Shown: piece after piece, positions 7,139 to 15,002 of the stretch
How the letters are laid out: every line of letters starts with the position of its first letter
Numbering within the stretch: position 1 is the first letter of the stretch
Assembly: GCA_964408735.1 (NCBI GenBank)
Contig: CAYPAX010000005.1
Coordinates: forward strand, 1 to 64,000
Origin: UBA7887 sp964408735
GTDB lineage: Bacteria > Pseudomonadota > Alphaproteobacteria > UBA7887
Direction: 5' to 3'
DNA: 64,000 nucleotides
Notes under the pieces: model-generated
What the model saw: the letters and a program-made list of their open reading frames with translations, nothing else
Told to the model about the DNA's origin: nothing
Database searches by the model: none
Position numbers and translations under genes: made by a program

Positions 7139-8530
7139 CTATTGGAACATTTCCGCGTAATGGGTCAGCGCCCAGCCGATCATCTCGTCGCCCATGTCGA
7201 CGCTGCGGTTCATGTTGCGGTCGCGCCAGGCGAAGGCGGCGCCGGAATCCATCCACTCGTTTATGGTCTTCTCCTGGCTCAAGGCCGTGATGTTGGCCAG
7301 CGGCGGCAGGTATTCGGAGCCGAAATAGATCGCCTGCGCGGGGTCGGCCGCGACCATCGAGTAGCAGCTCGTATAGGGGCTCTCCCATTCGATCTCGTGG
7401 CCGGCGATGCGCCCGGCGATGACCTTGGCGACGAAGCGCGCCTCGGCCTGCGCCGTCGAGCCGCTCTTGGAGAAGCCGGTGGAGCGGGAATCGCCGATCA
7501 CGTAGACGTGAAAGTCGTCGATCAGATTGTTGCGGTACTGGCTGATGCGAGCTTCCATCTGCGGGCTGGTCTCGCTGACCAGTCCCATGGTCTCGATCAG
7601 GCGGGCGCCGCGGATGCGCGGATAGATCGAGGCATCGTCGAACTGGTAGTCGTCGATGTCCTCGATGAGGATCTTGTTCTCCACGTCTACCCCGCGCACC
7701 TTCGTCGAGGGGTAATACTCGATGTAGTCCTTGTAGAGCTCGTCGAAGGCCGCATGGAAGCCTTCGCCCTTGATCTTGATGTCGTGATTGTTGTCGAGCA
7801 GCACCACCTTGGCCGGCAGCTTCTTGCGCTTGAACACGGCGGCGATCATGCAGGCGCGCTCATAGGGCGCCGGCGGGCAGCGGTAATTGCCGCTCGGCAC
7901 CGTGAGCAGGAAGATGCCGCGGCGGAAATTGTCGACCTTCTGCTTGAGCGTGATGTGCTCGGAGCCAGGCTTGAAGGCAGCGGGGAAGTGGGTCATCACC
8001 GCTTGCTTGTGTTCGGGTTCGTGCACGCCGATATCGTCGTAGTCGTAGTCGATGCCCGGCGACAGCACCAGATAGTCGTAATCGACGTAGCCCTTCTCGG
8101 TATAGACACGCTTCTTGTCGCGATCGACGTCGACCACCGTGGCGTTGAAGAAGGTGTAATCGTTGTTGCGCGCCGCATCGACGAAGCTGTGGATGAGGAA
8201 CTTGTAGTCGATGATGTCGGCGAGCCAGAGATTGCTGACCGGGCAGGACATGAAGACCGAGCGCCGCTCGATCAGGATCACCTCCATCTCCGGCACCCGC
8301 AGCTTTAGGTGCTTGGCCATGGTCAGGCCGCCCCAGCCGCCGCCGATGACGACCCCTCGCAGGCCGCGCTTGGGTGGCAGCTCGGCCATGTTTTCGACCA
8401 AAATGACCGGTTGGTGTGGCACGGATTGGGCCGCGTTCGCCGTGCGTCCGCCCAGGCCTGCCGCCATCATGCCCGCGGTCGCACCCGCGGTTCCGGCAAG
8501 AAATTTGCGTCTCGACAGATCTTTTTTCAC
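7139..8530 (-). CDS. fccB: Tat-exported sulfide dehydrogenase flavoprotein (FccB-like FAD oxidoreductase)
   Basis: A 463-residue flavoprotein with an N-terminal Tat signal (LSRRKFLAGTAG, residues 5-16). The FAD-binding glycine motif VVIGGGWGGLTMAKHL lies at residues 60-75. Cysteines typical of the flavocytochrome c sulfide dehydrogenase/SQR group are present: SCPVSNLW near residue 96, NYRCPPAPYERAC near 210, and TSCYSMV near 400 in the C-terminal domain. Family knowledge: FccB oxidises sulfide in the periplasm and passes electrons to a c-type cytochrome (FccA). No fccA lies beside it, so its acceptor may be one of the cytochromes at 13.2-14 kb or elsewhere. It is divergent from soxYZ, which share the 200-bp intergenic region, supporting a role in reduced-sulfur metabolism. 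The SUMF1-fold gene follows after 31 bases. Confidence 0.85.
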   Translation of the reverse strand: MKKDLSRRKFLAGTAGATAGMMAAGLGGRTANAAQSVPHQPVILVENMAELPPKRGLRGVVIGGGWGGLTMAKHLKLRVPEMEVILIERRSVFMSCPVSNLWLADIIDYKFLIHSFVDAARNNDYTFFNATVVDVDRDKKRVYTEKGYVDYDYLVLSPGIDYDYDDIGVHEPEHKQAVMTHFPAAFKPGSEHITLKQKVDNFRRGIFLLTVPSGNYRCPPAPYERACMIAAVFKRKKLPAKVVLLDNNHDIKIKGEGFHAAFDELYKDYIEYYPSTKVRGVDVENKILIEDIDDYQFDDASIYPRIRGARLIETMGLVSETSPQMEARISQYRNNLIDDFHVYVIGDSRSTGFSKSGSTAQAEARFVAKVIAGRIAGHEIEWESPYTSCYSMVAADPAQAIYFGSEYLPPLANITALSQEKTINEWMDSGAAFAWRDRNMNRSVDMGDEMIGWALTHYAEMFQ

Positions 8531-8731
8531 GTCTCTTCCCGTTCCAGCTCCAAGGTGACTCTCGCAGCGGCCATTGTGGCGGCCTTATTTTGTGGCGCGG
8601 GACACTAGCAGAACGCGTCAGCGCACGCCAATGCCGCCAGCTTGTTCCGGTCCGGGCAAGCGTGTACGCTTGCCGGCGCTGTGCGAGATCGAAAGCTTGA
8701 TGGACTGTGGCGCCAAGGTTTGGCGCCGGAA

Positions 8732-9214
8732 TTGACGAGGCGCCACCTGGTGTTGGGCGCCGGCGCTGTGGCTTTGCTCGGGCCGGCCGTGCAAGCCCAG
8801 GAGAGCGAGCTGGTTGCGCCGCCGGAGTCCCACGAGGCGGAGCTTGCCGCCAACCGCGTCAAGGCGGAGAGCATCCTGGCCGGCGTTATCGCCGGGCGGC
8901 CTTTGCGCGACGGCCTGATCTCGGGGACGGTGCCGGATATCGCCGAGGACGGCAGCGCCGTGCCTGTCTCCTTCAAGGTTGCCTGCTCGATGAGCGGGGA
9001 GGACTATCCGGCCTCGGTCCACGTCATCGCCATGGTCAATCCCTTCCCGGAGATCGCGCGCTACCATTTCACGCCCGCCTGTGGCGAGGCCGAGGTCTCG
9101 TTTCGCTGTCGCATGCGGGCGACCTCGGACCTGGTGCTGGTGGCGGACATGGCCGACGGCACGGTGGGGCTGAGCAAGCACTTCGTCAATGTCACCATGG
9201 GCGCCTGCTCGTAA
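8732..9214 (+). CDS. soxY: SoxY-like sulfur carrier subunit with atypical C-terminus
   Basis: About 160 residues with a Tat-type signal (TRRHLVLGAGAVALLG) just after the chosen TTG start at 8732; a GTG at 8681 (177 residues) is an alternative, and neither has a strong ribosome binding site. The body fits SoxY: VSFKVACSMSGEDYPASVHV, NPFPEIARYHFTPACG, then VLVADMADGTVGLSKHFVNVT. In canonical SoxY the chain ends in GGCGG, whose cysteine carries the sulfur intermediate; here it ends GACS, with the cysteine next to last. Extra cysteines appear in KVACS, PACGE and FRCRM. soxZ follows 9 bases downstream, as expected for the SoxYZ heterodimer. No soxA, soxX, soxB or soxCD is in the window. Confidence 0.78.
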   Translation: MTRRHLVLGAGAVALLGPAVQAQESELVAPPESHEAELAANRVKAESILAGVIAGRPLRDGLISGTVPDIAEDGSAVPVSFKVACSMSGEDYPASVHVIAMVNPFPEIARYHFTPACGEAEVSFRCRMRATSDLVLVADMADGTVGLSKHFVNVTMGACS

Positions 9215-9223
9215 GGGGGCGAA

Positions 9224-9571
9224 GTGGCGGAACGCGACAGGCGGCGGCGATTGCGAGTACCGAAGACGGCGGTGCCGGGCGAGATCATCCAGATCAAGTG
9301 CCTGGCCGAGCATGTCATGGAGTCGGGCCGCCGCAAGCATCCCGAGACCGGCGAGCTGGTGCCGCGGTTCCTCATCAACCGCATGGAATGCCGCTACAAC
9401 GGCGAGCTGGTGTTTTTCGCCGACTGGTTCAACGGCATGTCGGCCAATCCCTATTCCGCCTTCAAGCTCAGGGCCACGGAGTCCGGCACGATCGAGGTGA
9501 CCTGGATCGAGGACGACGGCACCGTGACCACGGCCTCGCGCGATATCGAGGTGGCCGAGCTGTCGGAATAA
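9224..9571 (+). CDS. soxZ: SoxZ sulfur-carrier partner subunit
   Basis: A 115-residue protein starting at a GTG (9224) behind AAGGGGGC. It has the immunoglobulin-like SoxZ fold markers: the VPGEIIQIKCLAEHVMESG strand pair, HPETGELVPRFLINRMECRYNG, and DWFNGMSANPYSAFKLRA, followed by an acidic WIEDDG hairpin. SoxZ pairs with SoxY in the periplasm and holds the swinging-arm peptide; it has no signal of its own, consistent with piggy-back Tat export with SoxY. Two internal cysteines (IKCLAE and MECRYN) are noted. It is clearly co-transcribed with soxY. Confidence 0.88.
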   Translation: MAERDRRRRLRVPKTAVPGEIIQIKCLAEHVMESGRRKHPETGELVPRFLINRMECRYNGELVFFADWFNGMSANPYSAFKLRATESGTIEVTWIEDDGTVTTASRDIEVAELSE

Positions 9572-9592
9572 CCAAGCATGGAGGCGCCTGCC

Positions 9593-10042
9593 ATGAATTC
9601 AGCAAGATATCCGTTGGCGGCGCTATGCTTGGCTTGGGCGCTATCATTCGTGTCGCCCGCAATGGCCGAGACCATCGACCGGGTGGTGGTGGATGCCACA
9701 GGGCTGACACGCGAAGGCGCCATTGAGAACTCGGCCGAGATCGCGGTCAGGATGACCATGGAACGCTATGTCCGGCCGAGCTCGCTCGACGCCAATTCGG
9801 AACAGATTCGCTACCGCATATTGGACGAGAGCCAGAGCTATCTGAAATCCCTTGAAGTGCTCGAAGAGACCCTGCTCGAAGACGGGCTATTCTTGGTCAA
9901 GGCCAAAGTCCTGGTAGACGTCGGCAAGCTCGCGACCTCGTTGCGAAACCTGCAGGTTACCTTGCGCTTGCTGGCGCCGGGGGCGGATCAGGCGGTCGAG
10001 GGCCGCCGCCGCGCGCCGAGGGTGCCACAGGGCGTCGATTAA
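9593..10042 (+). CDS. Exported protein of unknown function, FlgT N-domain-like
   Basis: A 149-residue protein. The start at ATG 9593 is preferred because GGAGG (9580-9584) sits 8 bases ahead of it; an in-frame ATG at 9578 would read through that site. A clear signal peptide (LAALCLAWALSFVSPAMA) ends near residue 25. The mature domain reads VVVDATGLTREGAIENSAEIAVRMTMERY, then ILDESQSYLKSLEVLEE and FLVKAKVLVDVGKLATSL. That pattern of a strand, a helix with alanines, and a V-x-A-x-V-D-V strand resembles the N-terminal domain of FlgT-type and LPP20-like periplasmic proteins. It lies 21 bases after soxZ, so it may be co-transcribed. No function is claimed. Confidence 0.55.
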   Translation: MNSARYPLAALCLAWALSFVSPAMAETIDRVVVDATGLTREGAIENSAEIAVRMTMERYVRPSSLDANSEQIRYRILDESQSYLKSLEVLEETLLEDGLFLVKAKVLVDVGKLATSLRNLQVTLRLLAPGADQAVEGRRRAPRVPQGVD

Positions 10043-10382
10043 TCCTTCGGGACAGGCAATGAGTCGAATTGCTTTGTCCGACGCACCGGTATAGTATCTT
10101 GCCATGGATAGGGAGGCTGTTCCCAGGGTTTCCGCGGTGCGGAGCGCTCGGGGCACCTGACCAACCCATATAACTCGCGAGCAAGAAGCGAGTGAATGAA
10201 GATGTCGTCCGCCAGTAGGTTGAGTGTGACCCTTTGTTGAGCCAAGTGAAGCGTGATCAAGCCTTCGAACATCGTCAGGTTCTGTCTGGCGGGAGGACCG
10301 CGTTTCGGTGGCTACGCTTGACTTGGACCGTGCTTGGCCGCAGCGTGGACTTTTAGTGTGAAATCAGGGGAGGACCAGAGCT
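10043..10382. other. 340-bp intergenic region before the molybdenum hydroxylase operon
   Basis: No convincing coding frame. TTGCTT (10069) and TATAGT (10090) are only 15 bases apart, and TTGACT at 10318 has no good -10 partner, so no promoter can be called. GGGGAGGA at 10367-10374 is the ribosome binding site of the following gene. The length suggests that regulation of the downstream operon sits here. Confidence 0.4.
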
Positions 10383-10835
10383 GTGATAACTCTGACTGTC
10401 AATGGTAAGTCCCATAGCGTAGAGGCGGCACCAGATACGCCTTTGCTCTGGGTGCTGCGCGAGCATATCGGCTTGAACGGCACCAAGTACGGTTGCGGCA
10501 TCGGCGAATGCGGTGCCTGCAACGTCCACATGAATGGTGAGCTGATCAAGTCTTGCCAAACTTCCATCGGCAAGGCGGCCGGTGCGACCGTGACCACGAT
10601 CGAAGGTCTCGGTGCCAATGGCCTGCACCCGGTCCAGCAAGCGTTCATCGACGAGAACGTGACCCAGTGTGGCTGGTGCATTCCTGGCCAGATCATGACC
10701 ATCGCCATGATGCTGGAGACCAATCCGGAGCCCACCGATCACGAGATCGATATGGCTCTGCGTGAGAATTATTGTCGCTGCGGGACGTATACTCGCGTTC
10801 GCAAGGCAATCCACAGAGCCGCTAGCTCTGCTTAA
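10383..10835 (+). CDS. Mo-hydroxylase small subunit, two [2Fe-2S] clusters (IorA-like)
   Basis: A 150-residue iron-sulfur subunit starting at GTG 10383 behind GGGGAGGA. The N-terminal plant-ferredoxin-type cluster is held by C38, C43, C46 and C58. The C-terminal alpha-helical cluster is held by C96, C99, C131 and C133 (QCGWC ... YCRCG). This is the standard small subunit of xanthine-oxidase-family enzymes that lack a separate FAD subunit, such as isoquinoline 1-oxidoreductase and nicotinate/aldehyde dehydrogenases that use cytochrome c acceptors. The large subunit gene follows after 17 bases. No signal peptide is present, so the pair is probably exported by the Tat signal on the large subunit. 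Confidence 0.9.
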   Translation: MITLTVNGKSHSVEAAPDTPLLWVLREHIGLNGTKYGCGIGECGACNVHMNGELIKSCQTSIGKAAGATVTTIEGLGANGLHPVQQAFIDENVTQCGWCIPGQIMTIAMMLETNPEPTDHEIDMALRENYCRCGTYTRVRKAIHRAASSA

Positions 10836-10852
10836 GAATAGGGGAGGCAGAG

Positions 10853-13072
10853 ATGAGTGAAATGATGAATGTAACGCGTCGTGGCTTCATGACCACGGCG
10901 GTGGCCGCCGGTGGCGGTCTTATGATCGGTCTGCCGCTCGGGCTTAAGGGCGGCAAGATGGCTCTTGCCGCCGGTGGCGCCGAGCTCAGCGCATGGGTTC
11001 ATGTCGCTGCGGACAACACCATCACCCTCAGGGCCAGTCAGACCGAGCTCGGTCAGGGCAGCACCATGGGTAACCTGATGATGTTCGCCGAAGAGTTCGA
11101 GTGCGACTGGAGTGCGATCGAGTTCGAGTTCGGAACCGGTCGTCCGGAATACGTCAACCCGCTGGTCGGCCTGCAGTTGACGGGTGGCAGCACCGCTACC
11201 CCGGGCTTCTGGGGCGTGATGCGCAAGGCTGGCGCCCAGGCCCGGCATATGCTGCTGCAGGCTGCGGCCAAGCAGTGGGGCGTGGACGCAGGCGATTGCA
11301 CGGCCAAGAACAGCATGGTCATGTGCGGCGACAAGTCCGCTACCTTTGGCGAGCTTGCCGAAGCTGCTGCGGCGGAGACTCCGCCGGAGGATCCGGTGCT
11401 CAAGGGCTATGACGAGTTCAGCCTGCTCACCACTCACGTGGACCGTCTCGATAGCGAGATCAAGGTTACCGGTGCGGCCGAGTACTGCATGGACATCTCG
11501 GTGCCCGGCATGGTCGTCGGCGCCATCCGTCATGCGGACTTCGGCGGTGGCATCGCCAGCTACGACGAAGCTGCGGCCAAGGCCGTTGCCGGTGTTCATG
11601 ACGTCATCGTCGTGGGTGCCGAGGCTCCCGCCATCTTCCTCGAGAACAACGTGCCTGCGCTGATCGTGACTGCCGATTCCTATTGGCAGGCTGAACAGGG
11701 CATGAAGGCGGCCAATCCGCAGTTCGACTCCGGTGAGTGGGCCGATCTGAATTCCGCCAAGATCTCGCAGACCTTCCAGGAAGGCCTCGGGCAAGAAGGC
11801 AAGCTGGGCCGTGCCGACGGCGACGTCGATGGTGCGCTCGCGGGCGCCGCGACGGTGCTCGAGTCGGTCTACGAAGTGCCCTATATGAGCCACACGCCGA
11901 TGGAGCCGGCCAATACCCTCGCCGATTTCCGTGGCGATTCGGCCGAGATCTGGACTGCCACCCAGACCCCGGGTGCCTGCTACATCGTGGCCGAGATGAT
12001 CACTGGTCTGTCCCAGGACAAAATCAAGGTTCATCAGCCGTTCCTCGGTGGTGGTTTCGGCCGTCGCAACGAGGTGGATTACTTCGAGCAGGCTCTCGAG
12101 GCGTCCATGAAGGTCGGCAAGCCGGTCAAGTTGATCTGGTCGCGTGAAGAGGACATGCAGCACAACTTCCATCGTCCGGCCTATGCCGCGAAGATGACTG
12201 CTGGCCTCGACGCCGACGGCAACCCGGTTGCCTGGCGGCACAAGATCGTTGGTCCTGGCATTTGGCTGTCGCCGATGCGCTCGTCCCGCCTCAAGGACCT
12301 GTTCGCCGGTTCCGACTTCATGAACGGCATGCAGGAGAGCGGCGTCGATTTCCATAGCGTCCAGGGCGCCAAGGACATCGGCTACGACTTCGCCAACCTC
12401 GAAGTCGAGTGGGTGCAGAAGGACTTCCCGGTGCCGATCGTGTTCTTCCGTGGTGTGGGTAACACCCAGAACTCGTTCTTCATCGAGTCCTTCATCGATG
12501 AGATTGCGGACGCCTCCGGGCAGGACCCGTTCGAGCTTCGTCAGAAGCTGCTTGCCAAGGAGCCGCGCATGCTTGCGACTCTCGAGCTGGCTGCTGAGAA
12601 GTCCGGCTGGGGCACGCCTTTGGATCGCGGTCATCATCGTGGCATCGCCTTCCACAACAGCTTCGACTCGCCCTTCGCGGACGTTGTCGAGCTGTCCGTG
12701 CGTGGCGGTCGTCGCGTGACCATCCACAAGGTCACCCGCGCCATCGATTGCGGTCTGGTTGTCAATCCCGACAGCTGGGATTCGCAGATGCAGAGCGGTC
12801 TGGTCATGGGCCTCCACCATACTTTCTTGGCGGAGCACACCGTGTCCCAGGACAAGCTGGTGCAGAGCAACTTCAATACCTACAAGTTGCCGCGCATCTC
12901 GCAGATGCCTGAGTGGTCTGCCCATGCAGTGCAGAACACCAACGATCCGACCGGCATCGGCGAACCGGTGTTCCACACCGTGGCGCCTGCGATCTGCAAT
13001 GCCATCTTCGCAGCGACCGGCAAGCGTCTGCGCTCGCTGCCGCTGAAGAACCATGGCATGAGCCTGGCGTAA
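10853..13072 (+). CDS. Tat-exported molybdopterin subunit of a xanthine-dehydrogenase-family enzyme (IorB-like)
   Basis: A 739-residue large subunit. The N-terminus has a Tat signal (VTRRGFMTTAVAAGGGLMIG), so the enzyme works in the periplasm. Aldehyde-oxidase/IorB features include LRASQTELGQGSTMGN near residue 65, the second-domain start AAEYCMDISVPGMVVGAI, GGGFGRRNEVDYFEQA near 400, and the C-terminal GIGEPVFHTVAPAICNAI, which carries the expected catalytic glutamate. The substrate is probably an N-heterocycle or aldehyde, but cannot be named. No FAD domain or FAD gene is present, fitting direct transfer to cytochrome c, and two c-type cytochrome genes follow. Codon choice (many GGT, CGT, GTT) differs from the strong G/C-ending bias of the neighbours and suggests high expression. 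A strong ribosome site (GGGGAGG) precedes the ATG. Confidence 0.9.
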   Translation: MSEMMNVTRRGFMTTAVAAGGGLMIGLPLGLKGGKMALAAGGAELSAWVHVAADNTITLRASQTELGQGSTMGNLMMFAEEFECDWSAIEFEFGTGRPEYVNPLVGLQLTGGSTATPGFWGVMRKAGAQARHMLLQAAAKQWGVDAGDCTAKNSMVMCGDKSATFGELAEAAAAETPPEDPVLKGYDEFSLLTTHVDRLDSEIKVTGAAEYCMDISVPGMVVGAIRHADFGGGIASYDEAAAKAVAGVHDVIVVGAEAPAIFLENNVPALIVTADSYWQAEQGMKAANPQFDSGEWADLNSAKISQTFQEGLGQEGKLGRADGDVDGALAGAATVLESVYEVPYMSHTPMEPANTLADFRGDSAEIWTATQTPGACYIVAEMITGLSQDKIKVHQPFLGGGFGRRNEVDYFEQALEASMKVGKPVKLIWSREEDMQHNFHRPAYAAKMTAGLDADGNPVAWRHKIVGPGIWLSPMRSSRLKDLFAGSDFMNGMQESGVDFHSVQGAKDIGYDFANLEVEWVQKDFPVPIVFFRGVGNTQNSFFIESFIDEIADASGQDPFELRQKLLAKEPRMLATLELAAEKSGWGTPLDRGHHRGIAFHNSFDSPFADVVELSVRGGRRVTIHKVTRAIDCGLVVNPDSWDSQMQSGLVMGLHHTFLAEHTVSQDKLVQSNFNTYKLPRISQMPEWSAHAVQNTNDPTGIGEPVFHTVAPAICNAIFAATGKRLRSLPLKNHGMSLA

Positions 13073-13087
13073 GAGCCGTTTGGAAGT

Positions 13088-13113
13088 GGGTCGGGGACAC
13101 GAATCCCCGACCC
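13088..13113. repeat. Perfect 10-bp inverted repeat (stem-loop) after the Mo-hydroxylase gene
   Basis: GGGTCGGGGA and TCCCCGACCC surround a 6-base loop. There is no T-tract, so it more likely protects the 3' end of the upstream message or pauses polymerase than terminates alone. Confidence 0.6.
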
Positions 13114-13135
13114 GCCTTCAACAAGACAATGACTG

Positions 13136-13167
13136 TTCCGGCGGCCCGTTTGGCTGCCGGAATTTTT
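13136..13167 (+). terminator. Rho-independent terminator between the Mo-hydroxylase and cytochrome genes
   Basis: An 11-bp stem (arms 13136-13146 and 13152-13162, one G-U pair) with a 5-base loop is followed directly by five T residues. It ends only 12 bases before the next start codon, so it would separate or attenuate expression of the downstream cytochrome gene. Confidence 0.75.
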
Positions 13168-13179
13168 CGTGAAGGCACC

Positions 13180-13557
13180 ATGAGTAGAGTAATGATTGCA
13201 GCGTGCGCCGTGGCGCTTCTGTTCGCCACCGCTGCCTACGCGGTGGATATCAAGGATGCCGCGGTTATCGAGGAAGGCAAGCGCACCTTCAATATCCATT
13301 GCGCCGTCTGCCATGGCCCCGGCGGTGCTGGCGGCGCCGGTCCGAACCTGACCGATCAGTATACGCGGCATGGCGAGAAGTACGAAGATATGCTGGCGGT
13401 GGTCACCTCGGGCGTGCTTGATGTCGGCATGCCGAATTGGGGCGAGCGCCTGAGCGAGGAGCGGCGACGTCAGGTCGCGGCTTACGTATTCAGCCTGTTC
13501 GGAACCCGGCCCAGGGACAAGCCGCCGGGCGCCAACGCCAATCTCACTCTGATGTAG
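13180..13557 (+). CDS. Periplasmic monoheme cytochrome c
   Basis: A 125-residue protein with a signal peptide (ending AAYA-VDIK) and one class I-type cytochrome c domain. The heme motif is CAVCH near residue 46, and the distal methionine is probably in DVGMPNW near residue 86; the fold closes with QVAAYVFSLFGTRP. It is closely similar in length and sequence plan to the cytochrome encoded next (both 125 residues, sharing EEGKRTFNI / TEGKRTFNI and GPNLTDQ), so the two are a tandem duplication. Likely electron acceptor of the upstream Mo-hydroxylase; it could also serve FccB or the HAO system encoded convergently. Expression may depend on read-through of the terminator just upstream. Confidence 0.88.
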   Translation: MSRVMIAACAVALLFATAAYAVDIKDAAVIEEGKRTFNIHCAVCHGPGGAGGAGPNLTDQYTRHGEKYEDMLAVVTSGVLDVGMPNWGERLSEERRRQVAAYVFSLFGTRPRDKPPGANANLTLM

Positions 13558-13620
13558 GCGTACTCTTACACGCCAAGCCCAGTGAGATTCTTCTTGTATC
13601 GTGAAAGGACGTCCAAAACG

Positions 13621-13998
13621 ATGCGTAAGGCAACGACCGGCCTCTGTGCCCTCGCCATTCTGGCCACATCAACCGCCCACGCCGTGGACTATCGTGATGA
13701 GACGGTCATCACCGAAGGCAAGCGGACTTTCAACATATACTGTTCCGAATGTCATAGTCCGGGCGGTATCGGCGGCATGGGCCCGAACCTCACCGACCAG
13801 CACACGCTGCATGGCAACGCCTACGAGGACATGGTCGCGCTGATCACCGAAGGCGTGCTTGATGTCGGCATGCCGAAATGGGGCGTGCGCATGACCGAGG
13901 AGCGAATTCGCACCGTCGCAGCCTACGTCTTCAGCCTATACGGCACCCGTCCCAAGACGGAAGAAGCGGACGGCGAGCACCAGCTTACTCAGGAATAG
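13621..13998 (+). CDS. Periplasmic monoheme cytochrome c, paralogue of the preceding gene
   Basis: A 125-residue cytochrome with a signal peptide (ALAILATSTAHA), heme motif CSECH near residue 46, a GPNLTDQHTLHG turn, and a DVGMPKWG segment with the likely axial methionine. The start is ATG 13621, behind GAAAGGACG. It follows its paralogue after 63 bases. Its 3' end overlaps the convergent haoB gene by 14 bases, so the two transcripts would be antisense to each other at their ends. Why two near-identical cytochromes are kept is unknown; they may have different partners or potentials. Confidence 0.88.
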   Translation: MRKATTGLCALAILATSTAHAVDYRDETVITEGKRTFNIYCSECHSPGGIGGMGPNLTDQHTLHGNAYEDMVALITEGVLDVGMPKWGVRMTEERIRTVAAYVFSLYGTRPKTEEADGEHQLTQE

Positions 13999-14923
13999 GC
14001 GGCACGACCTCGTAAACCCAATAGCTGCCGTAATTGGCCACCAGCTTCAGGCCCTCCAAATCGAGTGGCTCGAATTCGCCAAAGGGTAGGATGTTCATCA
14101 AAAGCGAGTTGGCGGTCTCTTCGTCGGCAACGTAATAGACGCGATTGCGCGCAATGCCCATTTGCTCCACGGCATAGATGCCAAAGCCTTGGCGCGCCAA
14201 CCAATCCTTGACCTGCCGTATGTCGTCGTGGATTTCGCCGGTGCGCGAAAAGTCGCGATAGCCGATGCCGATCGCCTGCGGGCGTGCCAGTGCCAGCTTG
14301 TAGGCATCTGCGAGCTGCACTGCGATGAAGGCCGACCGCTCGTCGACGATCCCGGCGAGCATGGCGAGGCCTTCCTCTGCCGGGGCCGCCAAGGCATCTA
14401 CGAAGCGGGCGAAATCGCTGGCTTCCGGCTCGGGCATGCGCCAGAAGACGCGCTCGAGGGACTCGATCGAATCACGCTTGTCATGCCAAGCGGGCGGTAG
14501 AATCAACGGCCGTGGCAAGTTCTGGTCGTAGTGGACAGCAACGCCGCTCAGCACCGAGAGCTGGCGGCTCGTGTCCCACCAGGCGAGCATCACGGCATCG
14601 TCCGGCACGTGCTCGATGACCGCCTCGGCGAGACGGTCGAGCTCCATGCCGCGGCCGGGCAGGGCGAGCGCATCGGCGCCTGGCGCGGTTTGCCAGTCCA
14701 GCAGGACAGGACCGATGCCCTCGCCGAGATCGACCACATGTAATGACGCCAGGTCGGCATTGCTGGTGGCATCCCGCACCGCGAACTGCCGCAAGGTCAG
14801 TCCATCCGGGACCGACAGGCCGAGATCTGGGAAGTCCGCGATGTCGCCCTCGGCGACCAGCTCATAGCGATACGGCGCCGGGTCGGGCATGATGAGATCG
14901 CAGCCGGCCCAATCGATCAGCAC
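13985..14923 (-). CDS. haoB: HaoB-like hydroxylamine oxidation protein
   Basis: At least 312 residues, encoded directly after the octaheme oxidoreductase as haoB is after haoA in nitrifiers. Most of the protein is a soluble alpha/beta region with the segments LRQFAVRDATSNADLASLHVV, GPVLLDWQTAPG, VMLAWWDTSRQLSVLSG and a C-terminal VANYGSYWVYEVVPP. It has no heme motif. The GTG at 14923 is the first standard start, but the frame is open further upstream. There it encodes a basic stretch and a membrane helix (NRRLPYIYGAFIIVGF, then VLIDWAG), so the true N-terminus is probably longer. It may start at a CTG at 14962 or 15019, close to or overlapping the haoA stop. HaoB is thought to assist HAO maturation or membrane docking; its biochemical role is not settled. 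Confidence 0.72.
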   Translation of the reverse strand: MLIDWAGCDLIMPDPAPYRYELVAEGDIADFPDLGLSVPDGLTLRQFAVRDATSNADLASLHVVDLGEGIGPVLLDWQTAPGADALALPGRGMELDRLAEAVIEHVPDDAVMLAWWDTSRQLSVLSGVAVHYDQNLPRPLILPPAWHDKRDSIESLERVFWRMPEPEASDFARFVDALAAPAEEGLAMLAGIVDERSAFIAVQLADAYKLALARPQAIGIGYRDFSRTGEIHDDIRQVKDWLARQGFGIYAVEQMGIARNRVYYVADEETANSLLMNILPFGEFEPLDLEGLKLVANYGSYWVYEVVPPIPE

Positions 14924-15002
14924 GAAGCCGACGATGATGAACGCCCCGTAGATGTAGGGCAGGCGGCGGTTGAGCCAGCTTCGCCCGGGCCGGCGGCCTC
15001 GC

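Noticed and set aside
10069..10095. TTGCTT / TATAGT as promoter of the Mo-hydroxylase operon
   Set aside because: The spacing is 15 bases and the pair is nearly 300 bases from the start codon; the evidence is too weak to call.
10832..13054. A 740-codon minus-strand frame opposite the Mo-hydroxylase large subunit
   Set aside because: The plus strand encodes a complete, conserved enzyme with signal and catalytic motifs; the antisense product is histidine-, glycine- and arginine-rich with no family character.
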